A stretch of DNA of 64,000 nucleotides from Pleurodeles waltl (GCF_031143425.1 NC_090447.1:135613106-135677105); one strand, 5' to 3'. Shown: positions 46,950 through 58,560, counted from the first letter of the stretch. Notes: generated by a model from the sequence alone, not told the origin. Made by a program: numbers and translations.

Positions 46950-47860
46950 TTAGGATAGCATAGAGTTGGCTGGATGGGCGCGAGCCAGGCAAGAGGAGTG
47001 TGAGTGAGGGGAGGGTGGGTGGAGGGGAGAGGAGAGGAGGACCCCCGAGGAGAGGGAGACGAGGCTAGAGGGAGAAGACCGCAGAGCGATGGTGATGGGG
47101 CCCCAGGCAGGTGGTGGGCGGAGACAGGCGCCGGGAGTAGGGGCGCGCAGAGGCAGCGGGAACGCGCAGCCGCACTGCCGAACCCCACCACACTTAGGGC
47201 ATGCTCCAGAACCCGGCTTCACCCCTCACCAACCGGCCACCAACCTCTGACCACCACCCTGCACACCTCACCACTCCTCACCAAGCCCCACCCCCTCACA
47301 GGAACTACCAAGACGCCCTGCCCCCCACAATACCTTAACCCTCCTACCTCACTCACGTTGTTTGCCTGGGCCTGGGCCCACCAAGAGTCCCACGGGATTC
47401 CGGTCCTGCTGGTCCACTGCCACTGCCTGGCTCCTGAGTAGCCGAGGTGGCTTTGGGGTTCGCCCCTCCTGGATAAACTGGCTTGCCCCTACCAGCGTGA
47501 CGTGAGCCTCATGTGCCTCGCGTTGGTGCATTGGTGCTGGCAGACAGAGAGAGCACTGGCCTTAACAGCTCCCTTCCCCCTCCGCACCTGCACCCTCAGA
47601 AAAAAAAAAAAAATCGCTCTCTCCCGCTCTCTCTGCCACCTGCTCCTGCTCCTGCTGCCCTGGCCTCCCGCTGCTGGTGCTCCTGCTGTGCCGGCCCTGG
47701 TAGTAGGGCCGCGAAGCCTCAGGGCTTAAGGGCAACAGCCGGGGCTTCGACGCTTCAGCGCTCGGGAGGACAGATGCGCTGGGACGCGACTCCTCCTCCT
47801 TCCTTCTCCTCTGCTTCCTGTTCCGGTTCGGGGGACAGCGTCACACTCTAGGTCTTTTTG
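46950..47860 (-). other. GC/CpG-rich 5' region of the LINE, continued
   Basis: Purine-rich GAGGGGAGAGG and CGC-rich words, CCTCCTCCTTCC, and a poly(A) run at 47602. It is probably the outer 5' UTR of the LINE or a second GC-rich repeat. Its open frames are composition artefacts. Confidence 0.4.
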
Positions 47861-49685
47861 CAATCCTTGAACACTGGACTGTATCAGGACACAGGGAAGA
47901 TGATGAGGCTCACAAAATGGAGGTGGCTCCTGTAACTGTGTTCAGGTCATTGCTACCACAGTTCATAATCATAAGGTGTGGAAGTTGGCAATACTTAATA
48001 AATTCAACCAAAGGAAGCAATTGATGCACTTTAACCCTCTCTGGCCAATCCAAATAATATCCACTGCTGATAAACCAAGGTCCCTGTCAAAACCACTTTT
48101 TTGTGCAGTCTCTCAGGCCCAAAACACAATGGTGTGCCTCACAATCCATACTCTGAGCACTTTGGAGGGAATCTAGAGTAGCACACATGAGAAGGCTGTA
48201 GTTGAATAAGGCAGAGTTGAAATGAACTTCAGTTAAAGTGAAGGGTAGAAGACACAGTCTCAAACAACACATTTGATTGGCTGTTGCAGGTACATTTATT
48301 CATAGAGGTAGGTAGTGAGGTTATTTAAATAGTAAGCAAATGTTGCTTGCCCAGGAATTCACGGATCCAATCACTTATTTACATGGTGGGGTGGTAGGCA
48401 GCACATTGGCTCCCAGATTTACAAGGGTGTCCAGCAGTCGATCCGCAGTTCTGGAGACAACTCCTACCGAGTTGGAAAGGGTATAGAAGCCAGTCATAAG
48501 TACTAGAGCTTAACTTTAACATGAAAGGGTGATTGTGATTAGTTTTATGATTGAGTAAAGTCTGAAGCAAAGTTGAAAAGGTTGCCATTAAGGTTTGCCT
48601 AGTGTGAGAGTGCATTGTCATTCTTGTAGTTATTTTTTGTACATTTGTCACTGTGAAGAAATTCTAACTGATACTATAAAACAAATTTACAGCCCAGCAA
48701 GCACTCTTATCTGGTATTGTAGTGAAATGCAGTTTATTTTACCAAGTATTAGTAAAGTAATGAGTCAATATTAGGTGAATGAAACTGAGCAGTTTGCTGG
48801 CAAAATGTCATAACAAATATACACAGTAGGTTTGTGATTCAAGTAAAGAAATTATACAAGTCATCCAAGAAGTAACAAAAGGATTTAGTAGAACTGAGAA
48901 AAGGTGCTTGATGGCCGAGTCTGTTTTCTTTCAGTATACTAAACTCACCCCTGAGCTATGTTGAAGCTAACATACAGAATGCAGTGATTAGTAATTCAAT
49001 CATTAAAAATGCTGTGCTGAATTTTAAAAATGTAAATGTCTATGCCTGCACTGATATGGGTATTTATAAAATGTATGCCATATATTTATAAAATATGTTT
49101 ATGGATATTTATAAAAGCAAAATTGAACTCAGAGAGAGAGAGTCACATATGTATTAAAATTGTTTCACTAACAGTTAGACACAAACATGACTGAAGCGTA
49201 CTACTTGAAATTGTTAGTGTGAAGATTTACTGATAGTTTCAGTTACCATTAGAAACCTGCTTAGAAAGCCTTAAACTGTTGTTTCACTAATGATGACCAT
49301 AGATACACAGTTTCACTCTTAACTAGACTTGGTATAAGAAAATGTGTATTAGAAGCTTTATACACCCTGTTTACCACAGATAACTCAACCGTTAAATGAA
49401 GTGCACATGGGTCATGGAAGAGAGTGGTTTCTTATTAAAACATGTTCTTCTGAGTTTCATTAAGTGAGATGTTGTCTTTCAGACTTCTATGTCTAGGTAT
49501 ACATGCACTCTAGTAGAAATGTGGTAGTCATATAGCTAATAACAAAATGAAATGTTAGGATGAGTCGCATATCTAGTGAAATATTGCGGAGCCACTTGTA
49601 CATTAACAACTTATGTCAATTCTGATATTTGTTCCTTTTTCAATTTCTACACTAACACACCCAGCCATATGCTAAGGTAAATATT
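47861..49685. other. Unassigned AT-rich stretch
   Basis: About 1.8 kb without gene, array or terminal repeats recognised. It ends at the start of a 32-bp minisatellite. Confidence 0.35.
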
Positions 49686-49689
49686 GATG

Positions 49690-50448
49690 GTTACACTGAC
49701 ACACCCAGGCCCTCACAAATATATACACTAAGACACACAGGTACACATCGATGCATACACTGACAGAGCTGGGTAGAAACTGATGCATACACTGAGACAC
49801 CCAGGCATACACTGATGCTCACACTGAACCATCCAGGCACATAGTAATGCATACTCTGACACACCCAGATGCACACTGATGTATACATTGAGACACCCAG
49901 GCACACATAAATACATACAGTGACACACCTATTGGCACACTGATGCATAGACTACCACACCCAGGCACACACTGATACATACACTGATACACCCAGGCAC
50001 ACGCTGATGTATAAGCATATACACATAGGCACACAGTGATGGATACACTGACACACCCAGGCACACACTCATGCAAACACTGGCACAGATAGACACACCC
50101 TGACGCACACACTGACACACCCATGCACATGTTGAAGCACATACTGACACACCTAGGGACACACTGATGCGTTTACTGACACCCCCAGGCACACACTGAT
50201 GTATACACTAACACATCCAAAGACACACTGATGCATACGCTCACACACTAAAACATACAGTGTTGCATACATTGACACACCCAGACACACACTGAAGCAC
50301 AGACTGATACATCCAGGCACATACTAATACATACTGTGACACACCCGTATGCACACTGATGTATACACTGCACTATCAAGGCCCACACTGATGCATACAC
50401 TGACACATACAGGCAGACACTCATGCATATACTGACACACCCAGACAT
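49690..50448. repeat. 32-bp minisatellite, left flank of helicase element
   Basis: Unit close to CACTGACACACCCAGGCACA plus CACTGATGCATA (32 bases), about 24 variant copies, one orientation. Open frames on the minus strand (VCQCMHQCVPGCVS-like) are translations of the repeat, not genes. The array resumes after an inserted MITE at 51065-51165. Confidence 0.95.
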
Positions 50449-50451
50449 ATA

Positions 50452-51061
50452 GGGGGTGATTCTAAGCTTGGCCAAGCGGGAACCGCCAGAAGACCGTACC
50501 GCGGTCAAAAGACCGCAGGCGGTCATTCTGGGTTTCGCACTGGGCTGGCGGGCGACCGACGAAAGTCCGCCCGCCAGCCCAGCGGGAAACACCCTTCCCA
50601 CGAGGACGCCGGCTCAGAATGGAGCCGGCGGAGTGGGAAGGTGCGACGGGTGCACTTGCACCCGTCGCGAATTTCAGTGTCTGCAAAGCAGACACTGAAA
50701 TTCTTCGTGGGGCCCTCTTACGGGGGCCCCTGCAGTGCCCATGCCATTGGCATGGGCACTGCAGGGGCCCCCAGGGGCCCCGCGGCTCCCCCTACCGCCA
50801 TCCTGTTCCTGGCGGGAGACCCGCCAGGAACAGGATGGCGGTAGGGGGTGTCAGAATCCCCATGGCGGCGGAGCGCGCTCCGCCGCCATGGAGGATTCTC
50901 AAGGGCAGCAGGAAGTCGGCGGTACACCGCCGACTTTCCGTTTCTGGCCGCGGCTGAACCGCCGCGGTCAGAATGCCCAGCGGTGCACCGCCAGCCTGTT
51001 GGCGGTGCTACCGCCGACCTCCGCCATGGCGGTAATTACCGCCAGGGTCAGAATGACCCCC
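50452..51061. mobile_element. GC-rich palindromic MITE inserted in the minisatellite
   Basis: Ends are inverted: GGGGGTGATTCTAAGCTTGG on the left and GGGGGTCATTCTGACCCTGG on the right (minus strand). It is flanked on both sides by ATA (50449-50451 and 51062-51064), consistent with a 3-bp target duplication, as in PIF/Harbinger-type elements. The interior is a chain of long hairpins, including CAGTGCCCATGCCATTGGCATGGGCACTG near 50732 and CCGCCATCCTGTTCCTGGCGGG with its complement near 50797-50840. It is CpG-rich and non-coding; its sharp GC contrast with the AT/CA-rich array marks it as a recent insertion. Confidence 0.85.
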
Positions 51062-51064
51062 ATA

Positions 51065-51165
51065 GTCAGATATAGAATGTCATATGCAGGAGAAAGCCAT
51101 GCACACACTGACACTTTCAGGCGCAGAGAGAAACATACACTGAGATGCCCAGGCACATACTGATG
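51065..51165. repeat. 32-bp minisatellite, resumed
   Basis: Three or so diverged units (CACACACTGACAC, TACACTGAGATGCCCAGG, CACATACTGATGCA) continue the left array after the MITE, showing that the MITE landed in the array. Confidence 0.8.
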
Positions 51166-51296
51166 CAGCGTTTGTGTGCATATTTACCATCAACTCAACG
51201 TAGAATTATGTTATTTTTCATTTTTTTATGTAGAACTAAATATAGTGTTTATTTATTTTACAGATATCTACTTCCAGCTAAATAGGAAGTTTCACA

Positions 51297-52085
51297 ATGC
51301 CTAACAAAACACAAAGAAGAGAAAACAGAAACAGCAGAGCTACCTGGTTAAAACTGATAATAAAAAAGAAGATAAGGTGGAAAATGTCCAGAGAAAGAAA
51401 ACACTAACTGGTAGGAATACTAAGGATTTTTACATAAAAATATGCAGTAAAATTCTAAATAAGATAAGGACAGCAACTAAAAATAGAAGCTTGAAACATA
51501 CTGATAAAGAGGAACAAATTAGTGTAATGAGCATTAGGAACTATAATAACAAAACAGAGACTTTCACATGAAAACAGTTTAAGGAATCAAGAGTAAAAAT
51601 ATTCTGAAACAAAATGGTTCAAATTTTATGGAACAATGTGTAGAAGTATAAGAGAAGAACTGCTGTTCTAAAGCAAAAGCATCTTTTTGAGAATATAATT
51701 GAGAAAGAATTTGTTGTGAACAGGAAACTTTTTATCTTAATATTGAACAGAATGAAAACACTAGATAAGACATGAGGAAAAGAACATTGAGAAAGAGACA
51801 TTAACAAAGCTAATTTTTGCAAACGTTTTAAGGGTGAATGGATGCACATGTCTAGTACAGAACTGTTATTTAATGCAGAGAGTTAGTTGCAAGAGAATTC
51901 ATTAGTGCATGCAGTTGACACAACTGATCGTTGCTATGAAGTAAAGAGTACTCCTGTAGAAAAAGAAGAGATAGTTCCTGGGAATATAAAAGATGTGATA
52001 GCTGAAAAAGTACAAGGGAGATATAAACAGACTCCTGTGTACATATGGAAGTATAGTAGTATTTGTAGTATCCATCAGGAATGAA
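51297..52085 (+). pseudogene. Candidate N-terminal part of the helicase-element protein
   Basis: A potential acceptor (TTATTTTACAG at 51263) precedes an ATG at 51297: MPNKTQRRENRNSRATWLK, then after a shift (about 51360) a Lys/Arg-rich frame (MENVQRKKTLTGRNTKDFY, SLKHTDKEEQISV), and a further frame at 51887-52084 (EVKSTPVEKEEIVPGN, VIAEKVQGRYK). It lies in the same orientation as the helicase 1.4 kb downstream. No HUH/Rep (HxH) motif, which would prove a Helitron, could be found. The link to the helicase is inferred from strand, composition and position. Confidence 0.4.
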
Positions 52086-52326
52086 GTCATAAATTGAAAA
52101 ACTTCATAGGAGAATTTTAATGGAAAAGTCATAAACAGAAAATTAAAATGCTGAAATTTAATCTTGCTGGATAGAGCGGGAATACAGTTGAATGAAAAGA
52201 TAAAGCTAAAATTACCGAACAAATCACTGGTGTATCCTATTACTTTAATGGCTGTGTTTGTTGGTAAAATTAAAAACCATTGAGACACTCCTGAATATAA
52301 TGGTTCAAGGTGTCCTCTAAAATTAT

Positions 52327-52390
52327 AGGGCCAACATGTTTCTGCCCTCTCATATTGTCAAAATGGTCTGGGGCATTCATCAGGGCCTAA
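52327..52390 (-). ncRNA. Hammerhead-ribozyme-like motif (type I), perfect core
   Basis: On the minus strand: GGCC-CTGATGA, then stem II TGCCC...GGGCA around a 24-base loop (one extra A at the junction), then GAAAC-AT-GTT-GGCC. The core CUGAUGA and GAAA are exact. Stem III is two base pairs (A-U, C-G), H17 is U, and stem I pairs GGCC with GGCC. This is the compact plan of Penelope/retrozyme hammerheads. The copy interrupts the helicase element between its N-terminal part and the ATPase, so it is probably a later insertion. The body of the inserted element around it was not delimited. Confidence 0.6.
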
Positions 52391-53500
52391 GATCCATCCT
52401 AAGAATGGGGTAGCTATATAAGCTGTAAAGAGAGCAAATTTGTTAAAATGCACACTGTGGGCCTACCTGAAAGAAAAAAACAGTAAAGTAAGGCCCCATT
52501 ATGGTAGAGCAATTAGCCCCAGGTCTGGGAGCCGCAGGGGTTTTGCCTCTTGTAGTCACACTTCCTCCCCTCCCCGTCCCAGCTGCTTGCATTCTTGCAA
52601 GGTAATTTTAGTTTTATCTTCCCATGGAACTGGATCCCACTCTATCCAGCAAGATTGAATGTCAGCACTCGCTCAGAGTTCTTTTAACAACGAGGTTGAG
52701 TCCACCCAGATGGTACCATTCTACTTGGGTGGGGATAGGGGGTCAAATGATGAAGCATGACACTATAATGTGTGTGAGACCACCTATTCCATGGAGGGAC
52801 CCTCCCACATCCACTATTGAGCACATGGCCACCATTGCCATATCCCTTGCCGATAACTAGATCACCACGTTTGTGATCTGATGATGAAGTGAACAGGCCA
52901 GATTTGCATGTTCACAGTATTCCCATACATGTTGTGTTGCTGTAGCCTAGGCCTCACCAATACACCAAACAGTCTTGAAATTCTTCCCAAAAATCCAGTA
53001 CTTAGCAGAATTTGATCCAGAGAGTAAAGATATTGTAAAAACAAATATGTTGAATGCCTGCTATCCAAGAGGAAGTTGACACATCAGAAACATGTACCTT
53101 TACAAATTTGTCCAACACTATCGGTAGAGAAATAATGTGTCGGAAAACATTGATGAAGGCAAATATGGTATAGCTGGTTGTTTAGTTTGGCATGTAAAAG
53201 GTAACGTAATCAACCATAAAACATCCACTTGTCAAACTGGTGAGAAAAGATCATTTTTCCTCTTAGCACTTCTCCAACTCTTCAAACTGCGATTATCTGG
53301 AACAGAGTTATTTGGACAACTTGACTGCTATTAATACTCTTTCAATGCTACAAGAGACAGTATTCATTGTCCAATGTTTTCTAACTATAGAAAATGTTAA
53401 ATGAAAAAATTAGGAAAGATCAGAAAGCAATCAGAGTTCTTCACCTCTCAGTCAAGATTCTCTTTGACAGCCTATAATAGAAAATGAAGCTGCCATAGCA

Positions 53501-54850
53501 ATGAATGAAGTGAAGACAGCAGTACAACAAGCAAGAGAAGTAAATGTTAGCTTGGAAGACTTAGTAGAGCAAATAAATGATGAGCAGAAAGAAATATACA
53601 TGGAATGCAAAGATAAAATAGAGCACGGATTCCTACATGAAAATAATCAATGTAAATGTTCAACTTTTAAACCAATTCTTTTGTGTGTTAGCGGACAAGC
53701 CGGTACTGGAAAAACATTATAATACAAGTTCTATCTACATATCTACAGAAGACTACAAATTCCATTTTTTCATGTGTAGTAATAGCACCTAATGGATTGG
53801 CTGCATACAATATCAAAGGAATTACTTTGCATCGTCTACTTATGATCCCTGTACAAACACAACAATAAACTGGAGTACCAAACGTTATCTAGTGAAGCTT
53901 GCAAAACGTTTCCAGAGTATTGAAGAAATTGAAACTTTTAATCGTTGATGAGGTGAGCATGGTCTTAAACTTACTGCTTGCCTTTGTGCATTTGAGAATG
54001 AACAGATAGTGGGGACGAACTATGATGTCCTTTTTGGAGGAAAGCATGTAGTTGTTTTGATGATTTATTACAACTTACCCTTATGAAAGGACAGCCTCTA
54101 TTTAAGGCACTCTTACAAGAAGAAACTCGTTATTCCTCAGGGAGCATTGGAAATGTAAATATTTGGAAAACTTTATTTGGAAATATGGCTTATAAAGAAC
54201 ATATTTTTCCTATAAAAAAACCTGCAGCACAGCTAATGTTTGATTTTATTCAACAACAAAAATCAATTGTTTGCCGAATGTCTATGATTCAAAAATGCAC
54301 ATCTTTTAATGAACAATTGCTACAACTGAAAAGAAACAAATATTAGAATTGATATCAACTGATAAAATGGAACACCAAGGAGTAACAATATTATTGAGTG
54401 AAAAACTACACTCACAATTGGATTCTTTAGAAAAGTCTGTTTCTAATACTGCGGCATTAGAAAAGTGTCTACGTGTTTGTAAGAATGGTAGGGTGATTTT
54501 GCGGTGTAATTTAAGTGTTGATGAAGGATTAGTTAATGGAGCAATGGCAAAACAATGATTTTTTCTCTGTCCAAACAGAAATTAATTTCTGTATCTAGCA
54601 GTTAAATTTGATGATCTTGAAGGTGTAAAACAGATATCAAGATCTGTTGTACTTTTCTTACTTGTGAAAGATTTATATGTATGTAGAAAGCAATTTCTAA
54701 TATCACTAGCATATACTGTAATAATACAAGTCTCAAGGCTTATGCGTAGATGCAGCATTCATTAATATTTGTAGCACTGTGCTTAAGGAAGGTATGTCTT
54801 ATGTAGTATTGTCACACATTTGAACTTTGTTTAGTTTGTATCTGACAGGG
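53501..54850 (+). pseudogene. PIF1-like DNA helicase domain
   Basis: ATP-dependent helicase of the PIF1 family, as carried by Helitron-like elements. Motifs appear in order across several frames: an N-terminal lead (DEQKEIYMECKDKI), Walker A SGQAGTGKT (53690-53720), VIAPNGLAAYN and GITLHRLL (motif Ia, about 53780-53840), Walker B LLIVDEVSMV (about 53935-53965), a decayed GGKHVVV segment followed by a degraded LQLPPV-type motif (about 54040-54080), MKGQPLFKAL, and LRVCKNGRVILRCNL with DEGLVNGAMA (54470-54550). A final motif LYLTGFDESKI lies at about 54836. At least five frameshifts or stops kill it. The upstream sequence should hold the rest of the transposon protein. Confidence 0.85.
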
Positions 54851-55800
54851 TTTGATGAGAGTAAAATAAATGCTGATTCCAATTGCGTACTGGATTACAA
54901 CTGTTTGAGACGTCTGTATGTTCCACATCTAAGACAGTATCCAGTTTACAAAAAGCCTACTATCTTACCAAAACAAAACATTTCAACTGATCAGAGTGAT
55001 GTTCCAAAGAAAAAGATGAAAAAGGAAAAGAAAGAAATATTAGAGAAAAAGACTAGAAAAACTGATACTGAAATTGTAGGTTACCAGTTATCTAAGATAT
55101 CTGGAGTCAACTGCTACGCTAATGTAGTTCTCAATGCAGTGTTCTGTTTACCTACTCTGGTCCATGAACTTAAACAGAGAAAGGAAAAACAATTAAGCTC
55201 TGCACGCTTAAGCTTGTTGGAATGGTTGTGCAGTGATAGAACAAAGATATACTCTGAATCTTGTATTAGAGATTGTGTAGGTCTGTGCACTGGATCTGTA
55301 TACTTCACACAAAATACTCAGGAAGATGCGTAATAATTCTTGATGGTTCTACTAGGTATTTTAGAAGAAGAGAAGGTACCTCTTGAGGAACTATTTGGAC
55401 TAAGTCATTCATGGCAGCATGACTGTGAAAATTGTTCCTTTTCTTTAAAAACAAAAAAAAAATCAGAATGATTTATCTACCTAACTCTACCAGACTGTAA
55501 AGCTCTCAGTTCTGAAAAATTGTTTAAAGATGCATCACAGAATAATATGTGTGCAAAATACAACTCAGACCTCTTTTCAACCTTGAACATTAGAAAACCT
55601 GCCAAGTATGTGATCCTAATTCTATAGCAATGGAATGCAGATGGAACTAAATTGGAAACTCTAATTACAAATTTTATAGCAGGACACATTTCAATTTCTA
55701 GTAAAATACATATCTGTACAGCCATTATTTTGCATAAAGGAGTGAATGTTGCATCTGAACATCACAACATCTACATAAAGACTACAACTTGATGGACTGA
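54827..55800 (+). pseudogene. Ubiquitin-specific-protease-like (C19) domain fused after the helicase
   Basis: The frame 54827-55333 starts with the last helicase motif (YLTGFDESKI), passes a Lys-rich linker (KKKMKKEKKEILEKKTRK) and enters a cysteine-protease box: KISGVNCYANVVLNAVFCLP, with the catalytic Cys in NCYAN as in USP enzymes. Downstream in other frames come HDCENC (finger-like cysteines, about 55420), LPDCKALS, KPAKYVILIL and WNADGTKL (about 55590-55650), and a His-box-like HKGVNV..EHHNIYIK, then WTECND (about 55735-55805), in the order Cys box, LxxLxRF-type strand, His box, W..ND as in USPs. So the parent protein joined PIF1 helicase to a deubiquitinase-like protease. The helicase-to-Cys-box join is in one uninterrupted frame. 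Dead by stops after 55333. Confidence 0.7.
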
Positions 55801-56690
55801 GTGTAATGATAGTAAACTTACATTTAAGCAGAGATTACCCTTTAAACTATCAAAATCTTACCTTCTGTCTCTTGAACCAAAGTTCTAAGGAGGATTACCA
55901 CTGGAGAAATTCAATATTGCATCTCTGGGTATTTTAATGCTACAACATAATGCATCATATGGCCTAAAAAGGGTGATGTCTTTCTAAGGAATTGTAAATC
56001 TTCAAATCTGGAAATGGATATCAGATACTTTGAACTACAACAAACCTCTACAGAAGTTAAAAGAAAGACTGCTAAAGTTTTTTCAAGAGTAGCTGGATAA
56101 TAATTAAAATATTAACACCACTGATATACTCTGCTCCTGTTCAATGGATTACTGGACATTATGACATCATTCAGCATACCAAGGGTGATCCTTTAAATAC
56201 TTTTTAACTACTACTATGATTCAGACATATTAATTATATTATAAATCTATAATATTCTTTATACAATTTGGCAAATATAGCTAAACGAGTTTGGTTAATA
56301 TTTGTAGTGAGTGCAATACATAGTAATGTTAACTTCAAATAATGTGCTATGTAGTTATTGTTTTTTTAAAACTCTATATCACTGCCCCCCCACTGTTCAA
56401 AGATAAGTATCTATATGCATTTCATTTATAGTGTAAAAGTAGAGAAGCTGAAAACAGTGAACTAGGTAGTGTGACATGCTTAAATAATATTTGACATTTT
56501 TATATAGTGGTATAAATTTGTTGTGCCTTGTAATTGATAACATTTTTCATTACAGATTGAGAAGTTGGAATGGATAACCTAAAAAAAATGAAAGTTTAAC
56601 TTTTATTTATGATATGTCTCTTTTTGCACAGATTATAGGATGTTTTTATTCCAGTACTGTTGGTAACTAATTACATCTTTCTCCATCCAT
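55801..56690. other. AT-rich tail of the helicase element
   Basis: Short open frames with no recognised domain, then AT-rich sequence that ends at the right minisatellite. A 3' hairpin-CTRR Helitron end was not found. Confidence 0.4.
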
Positions 56691-56699
56691 AAATGTACC

Positions 56700-57835
56700 T
56701 AAGTACAGATGGTTAATTATACAGATACACCAACACACTAATGTACATCTATGTACACATATATGTACTCACTAACATACTCGGGAAACACTGATGCATC
56801 CCCTTATGTACCCAGGCAAACACTAATACATACAATGATATATGAAAGCAAATACTGGTATGAACTCTGGCACAAGCGGTCACTCAGTAATGTATAGCCT
56901 TATACATGCAGGCATGTAAAAATACTGGCACTAATACAACCTGAGACACATTAACTCATACACTGACACACCTAGATACACACTAATGCAAACACTAATA
57001 CACCCAAGCACACACTGATGCACACACTGACACATTCATGCACACACTGATCCATACACTGACACAAGTAGGCAGTCACTAATATATACATACAGAAACA
57101 CACCCAGGCTAACAGTCATGCATTCCGTAACACAAACAGGCACACACTGAACCATACAGTGACACACCCAACCAAACAGTAATACATACACTGATACACC
57201 CAGACATACGCTCATGCATACACTAGCATGCCCAGGCATCCACTCATGCATAGGCTGAGACACCCAGGCACACATTCATTAGTACACTAACACAACCAGG
57301 CACACACTGATTTGTATGCTGACACACACAGTCACACACTTGTGCATACACTAACACACCCAGCCACATACTGATGCATACACTGACACACCCAGGTAGA
57401 CACTGATGCATAAACTGACACAGCCAGGCACACAATGATTCATACACTAGCACAGCCAACCACACTCTGATGCATACACTTACACACCTAGGCAGACACT
57501 GATGCAGATGGTCACACACCCTAGCACAAATTAATTCATTGATGCACAACCAGCTAAACACTGAGGCATACACTATCACACCTAGGAATACACTGATGCA
57601 TATACTGACACACCCAGGCACACACTCATGCATACACAAACACACCAAGGCCCACACTCATGCTTTCAGTAACACACACCGACACATACTGAATCATACA
57701 CTGACACACCCATTCACACACTGATGCATATACTAACACACCTATAGACACACTGTTCAATTCACTGACACACCCAGGCAGACACAGATGCACACACTGA
57801 CAGATGCAGGCACACAACATATACTGCACAATACA
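56700..57835. repeat. 32-bp minisatellite, right flank of helicase element
   Basis: Same unit as at 49.7-50.4 kb (CACTGACACACCCAGGCACA plus CACTGATGCATA) and the same orientation, about 33 variant copies. The outermost units on both sides are more diverged. Confidence 0.95.
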
Positions 57836-58019
57836 TGTACACACATATAGTATTTGAAAAAACACAAACACAGCACTTCTTTGAAGGAATGGAGTGGTTC
57901 TAACAAAAACCTTTGTTTTTCTTTCGCAAAATGTTCTAACTTTTTTTTTGGTGTTGGCTTTTTTTTAAAACTGGCTCCAAAACAAAAGAGCAAACAAAGA
58001 AACTAAAAAGCAACGTGCT

Positions 58020-58560
58020 TCATCTTGAGAAAACTTCAACACTAAGTTTAGCTATAAAAAGAAAACCTAGCAACAGTGGTTGCCTCTGGCACGGATTTTT
58101 TTTGCCACAGATGAGACCTTTGCAGCAAGAAAAACATGCAATTTTTCTAGGTCTGGAGAAATGGATGACACAGTTGTTGAAACTAAAGACTGTCCCTTAG
58201 CACTCGTTAAAGCAGATGAACCTTCTCTCACGCAGAATTCTGTTATAGGACCTTTCATGGATCATCTTCAGGTGCTTCCATATGGAACTTATTCCATGGT
58301 AATACTTCTTGGCAGTACCACATGAAAGTTGCTTCCTGTAAAGTTAAATGGGACATATTTTGCTATCACCTTCTTTTCACAAGGGCTGATAGTGGACTGG
58401 TTCCACACTTCACATTCTTTCTTTGTAGGTGGTGCAGCTTCCTCTTCCTTCATGCTGATATCCTCTGGATTTACTGCTGCTGAAGAAATTGAATCCATTC
58501 TTGTTGGAAAAAAGCTGGAAAAAACACACAAAGGAAGAGCTCCTTAAAACAGCACTGCTC
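58020..58560 (-). CDS. Possible spliced coding exon, unknown protein
   Basis: Minus strand: a polypyrimidine tract and acceptor (CTTTGTGTGTTTTTTCCAG at about 58515) is followed by an ATG at 58498 beginning MDSISSAAVNPEDISMKEEE and an open frame to about 58290. It is acidic then mixed and matches nothing I recognise. Frames continue with stops to about 58067. On the plus strand a similar-length frame also exists, so coding is unproven. A GC-rich promoter-like region lies 1 kb upstream at 59.5-59.7 kb on the same strand. Confidence 0.25.

Larger units (their letters stand above)
39624..47860 (-). mobile_element. Nearly full-length non-LTR retrotransposon (CR1/jockey/I-type)
   Basis: On the minus strand the order is: GC-rich 5' region with two tandem units (46.9-46.5 kb and further GC-rich text to about 47.86 kb), a long ORF1 (46399-43384), a 79-base gap, ORF2 (43305-40003) with endonuclease and RT, a 3' UTR and a terminal (TTAC)n tail at 39624-39643 (GTAA repeats on plus). 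The exact 5' end and target duplication are not resolved. Decay is mild: a few frameshifts and in-frame stops only, so insertion is relatively young. Confidence 0.8.

Noticed and set aside
46790..47851. Pro/Ser-rich open frames up to 145 codons
   Set aside because: Composition artefacts of the GC-rich LINE 5' region, with no domain or conservation signal.
50248..51163. Arg/Pro/Gly-rich frames up to 142 codons at 50.5-51.1 kb
   Set aside because: Produced by the GC-rich palindromic MITE.
51297..53500. HUH Rep endonuclease of a Helitron
   Set aside because: No convincing HxH or YxxxK-type motif could be read in any frame, so the Helitron label is withheld.
49690..57835. CRISPR-like repeat arrays and Cys/Val-rich open frames in the 32-bp minisatellites
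   Set aside because: Units are contiguous with no unique spacers, and the frames are direct translations of a CA-rich repeat.
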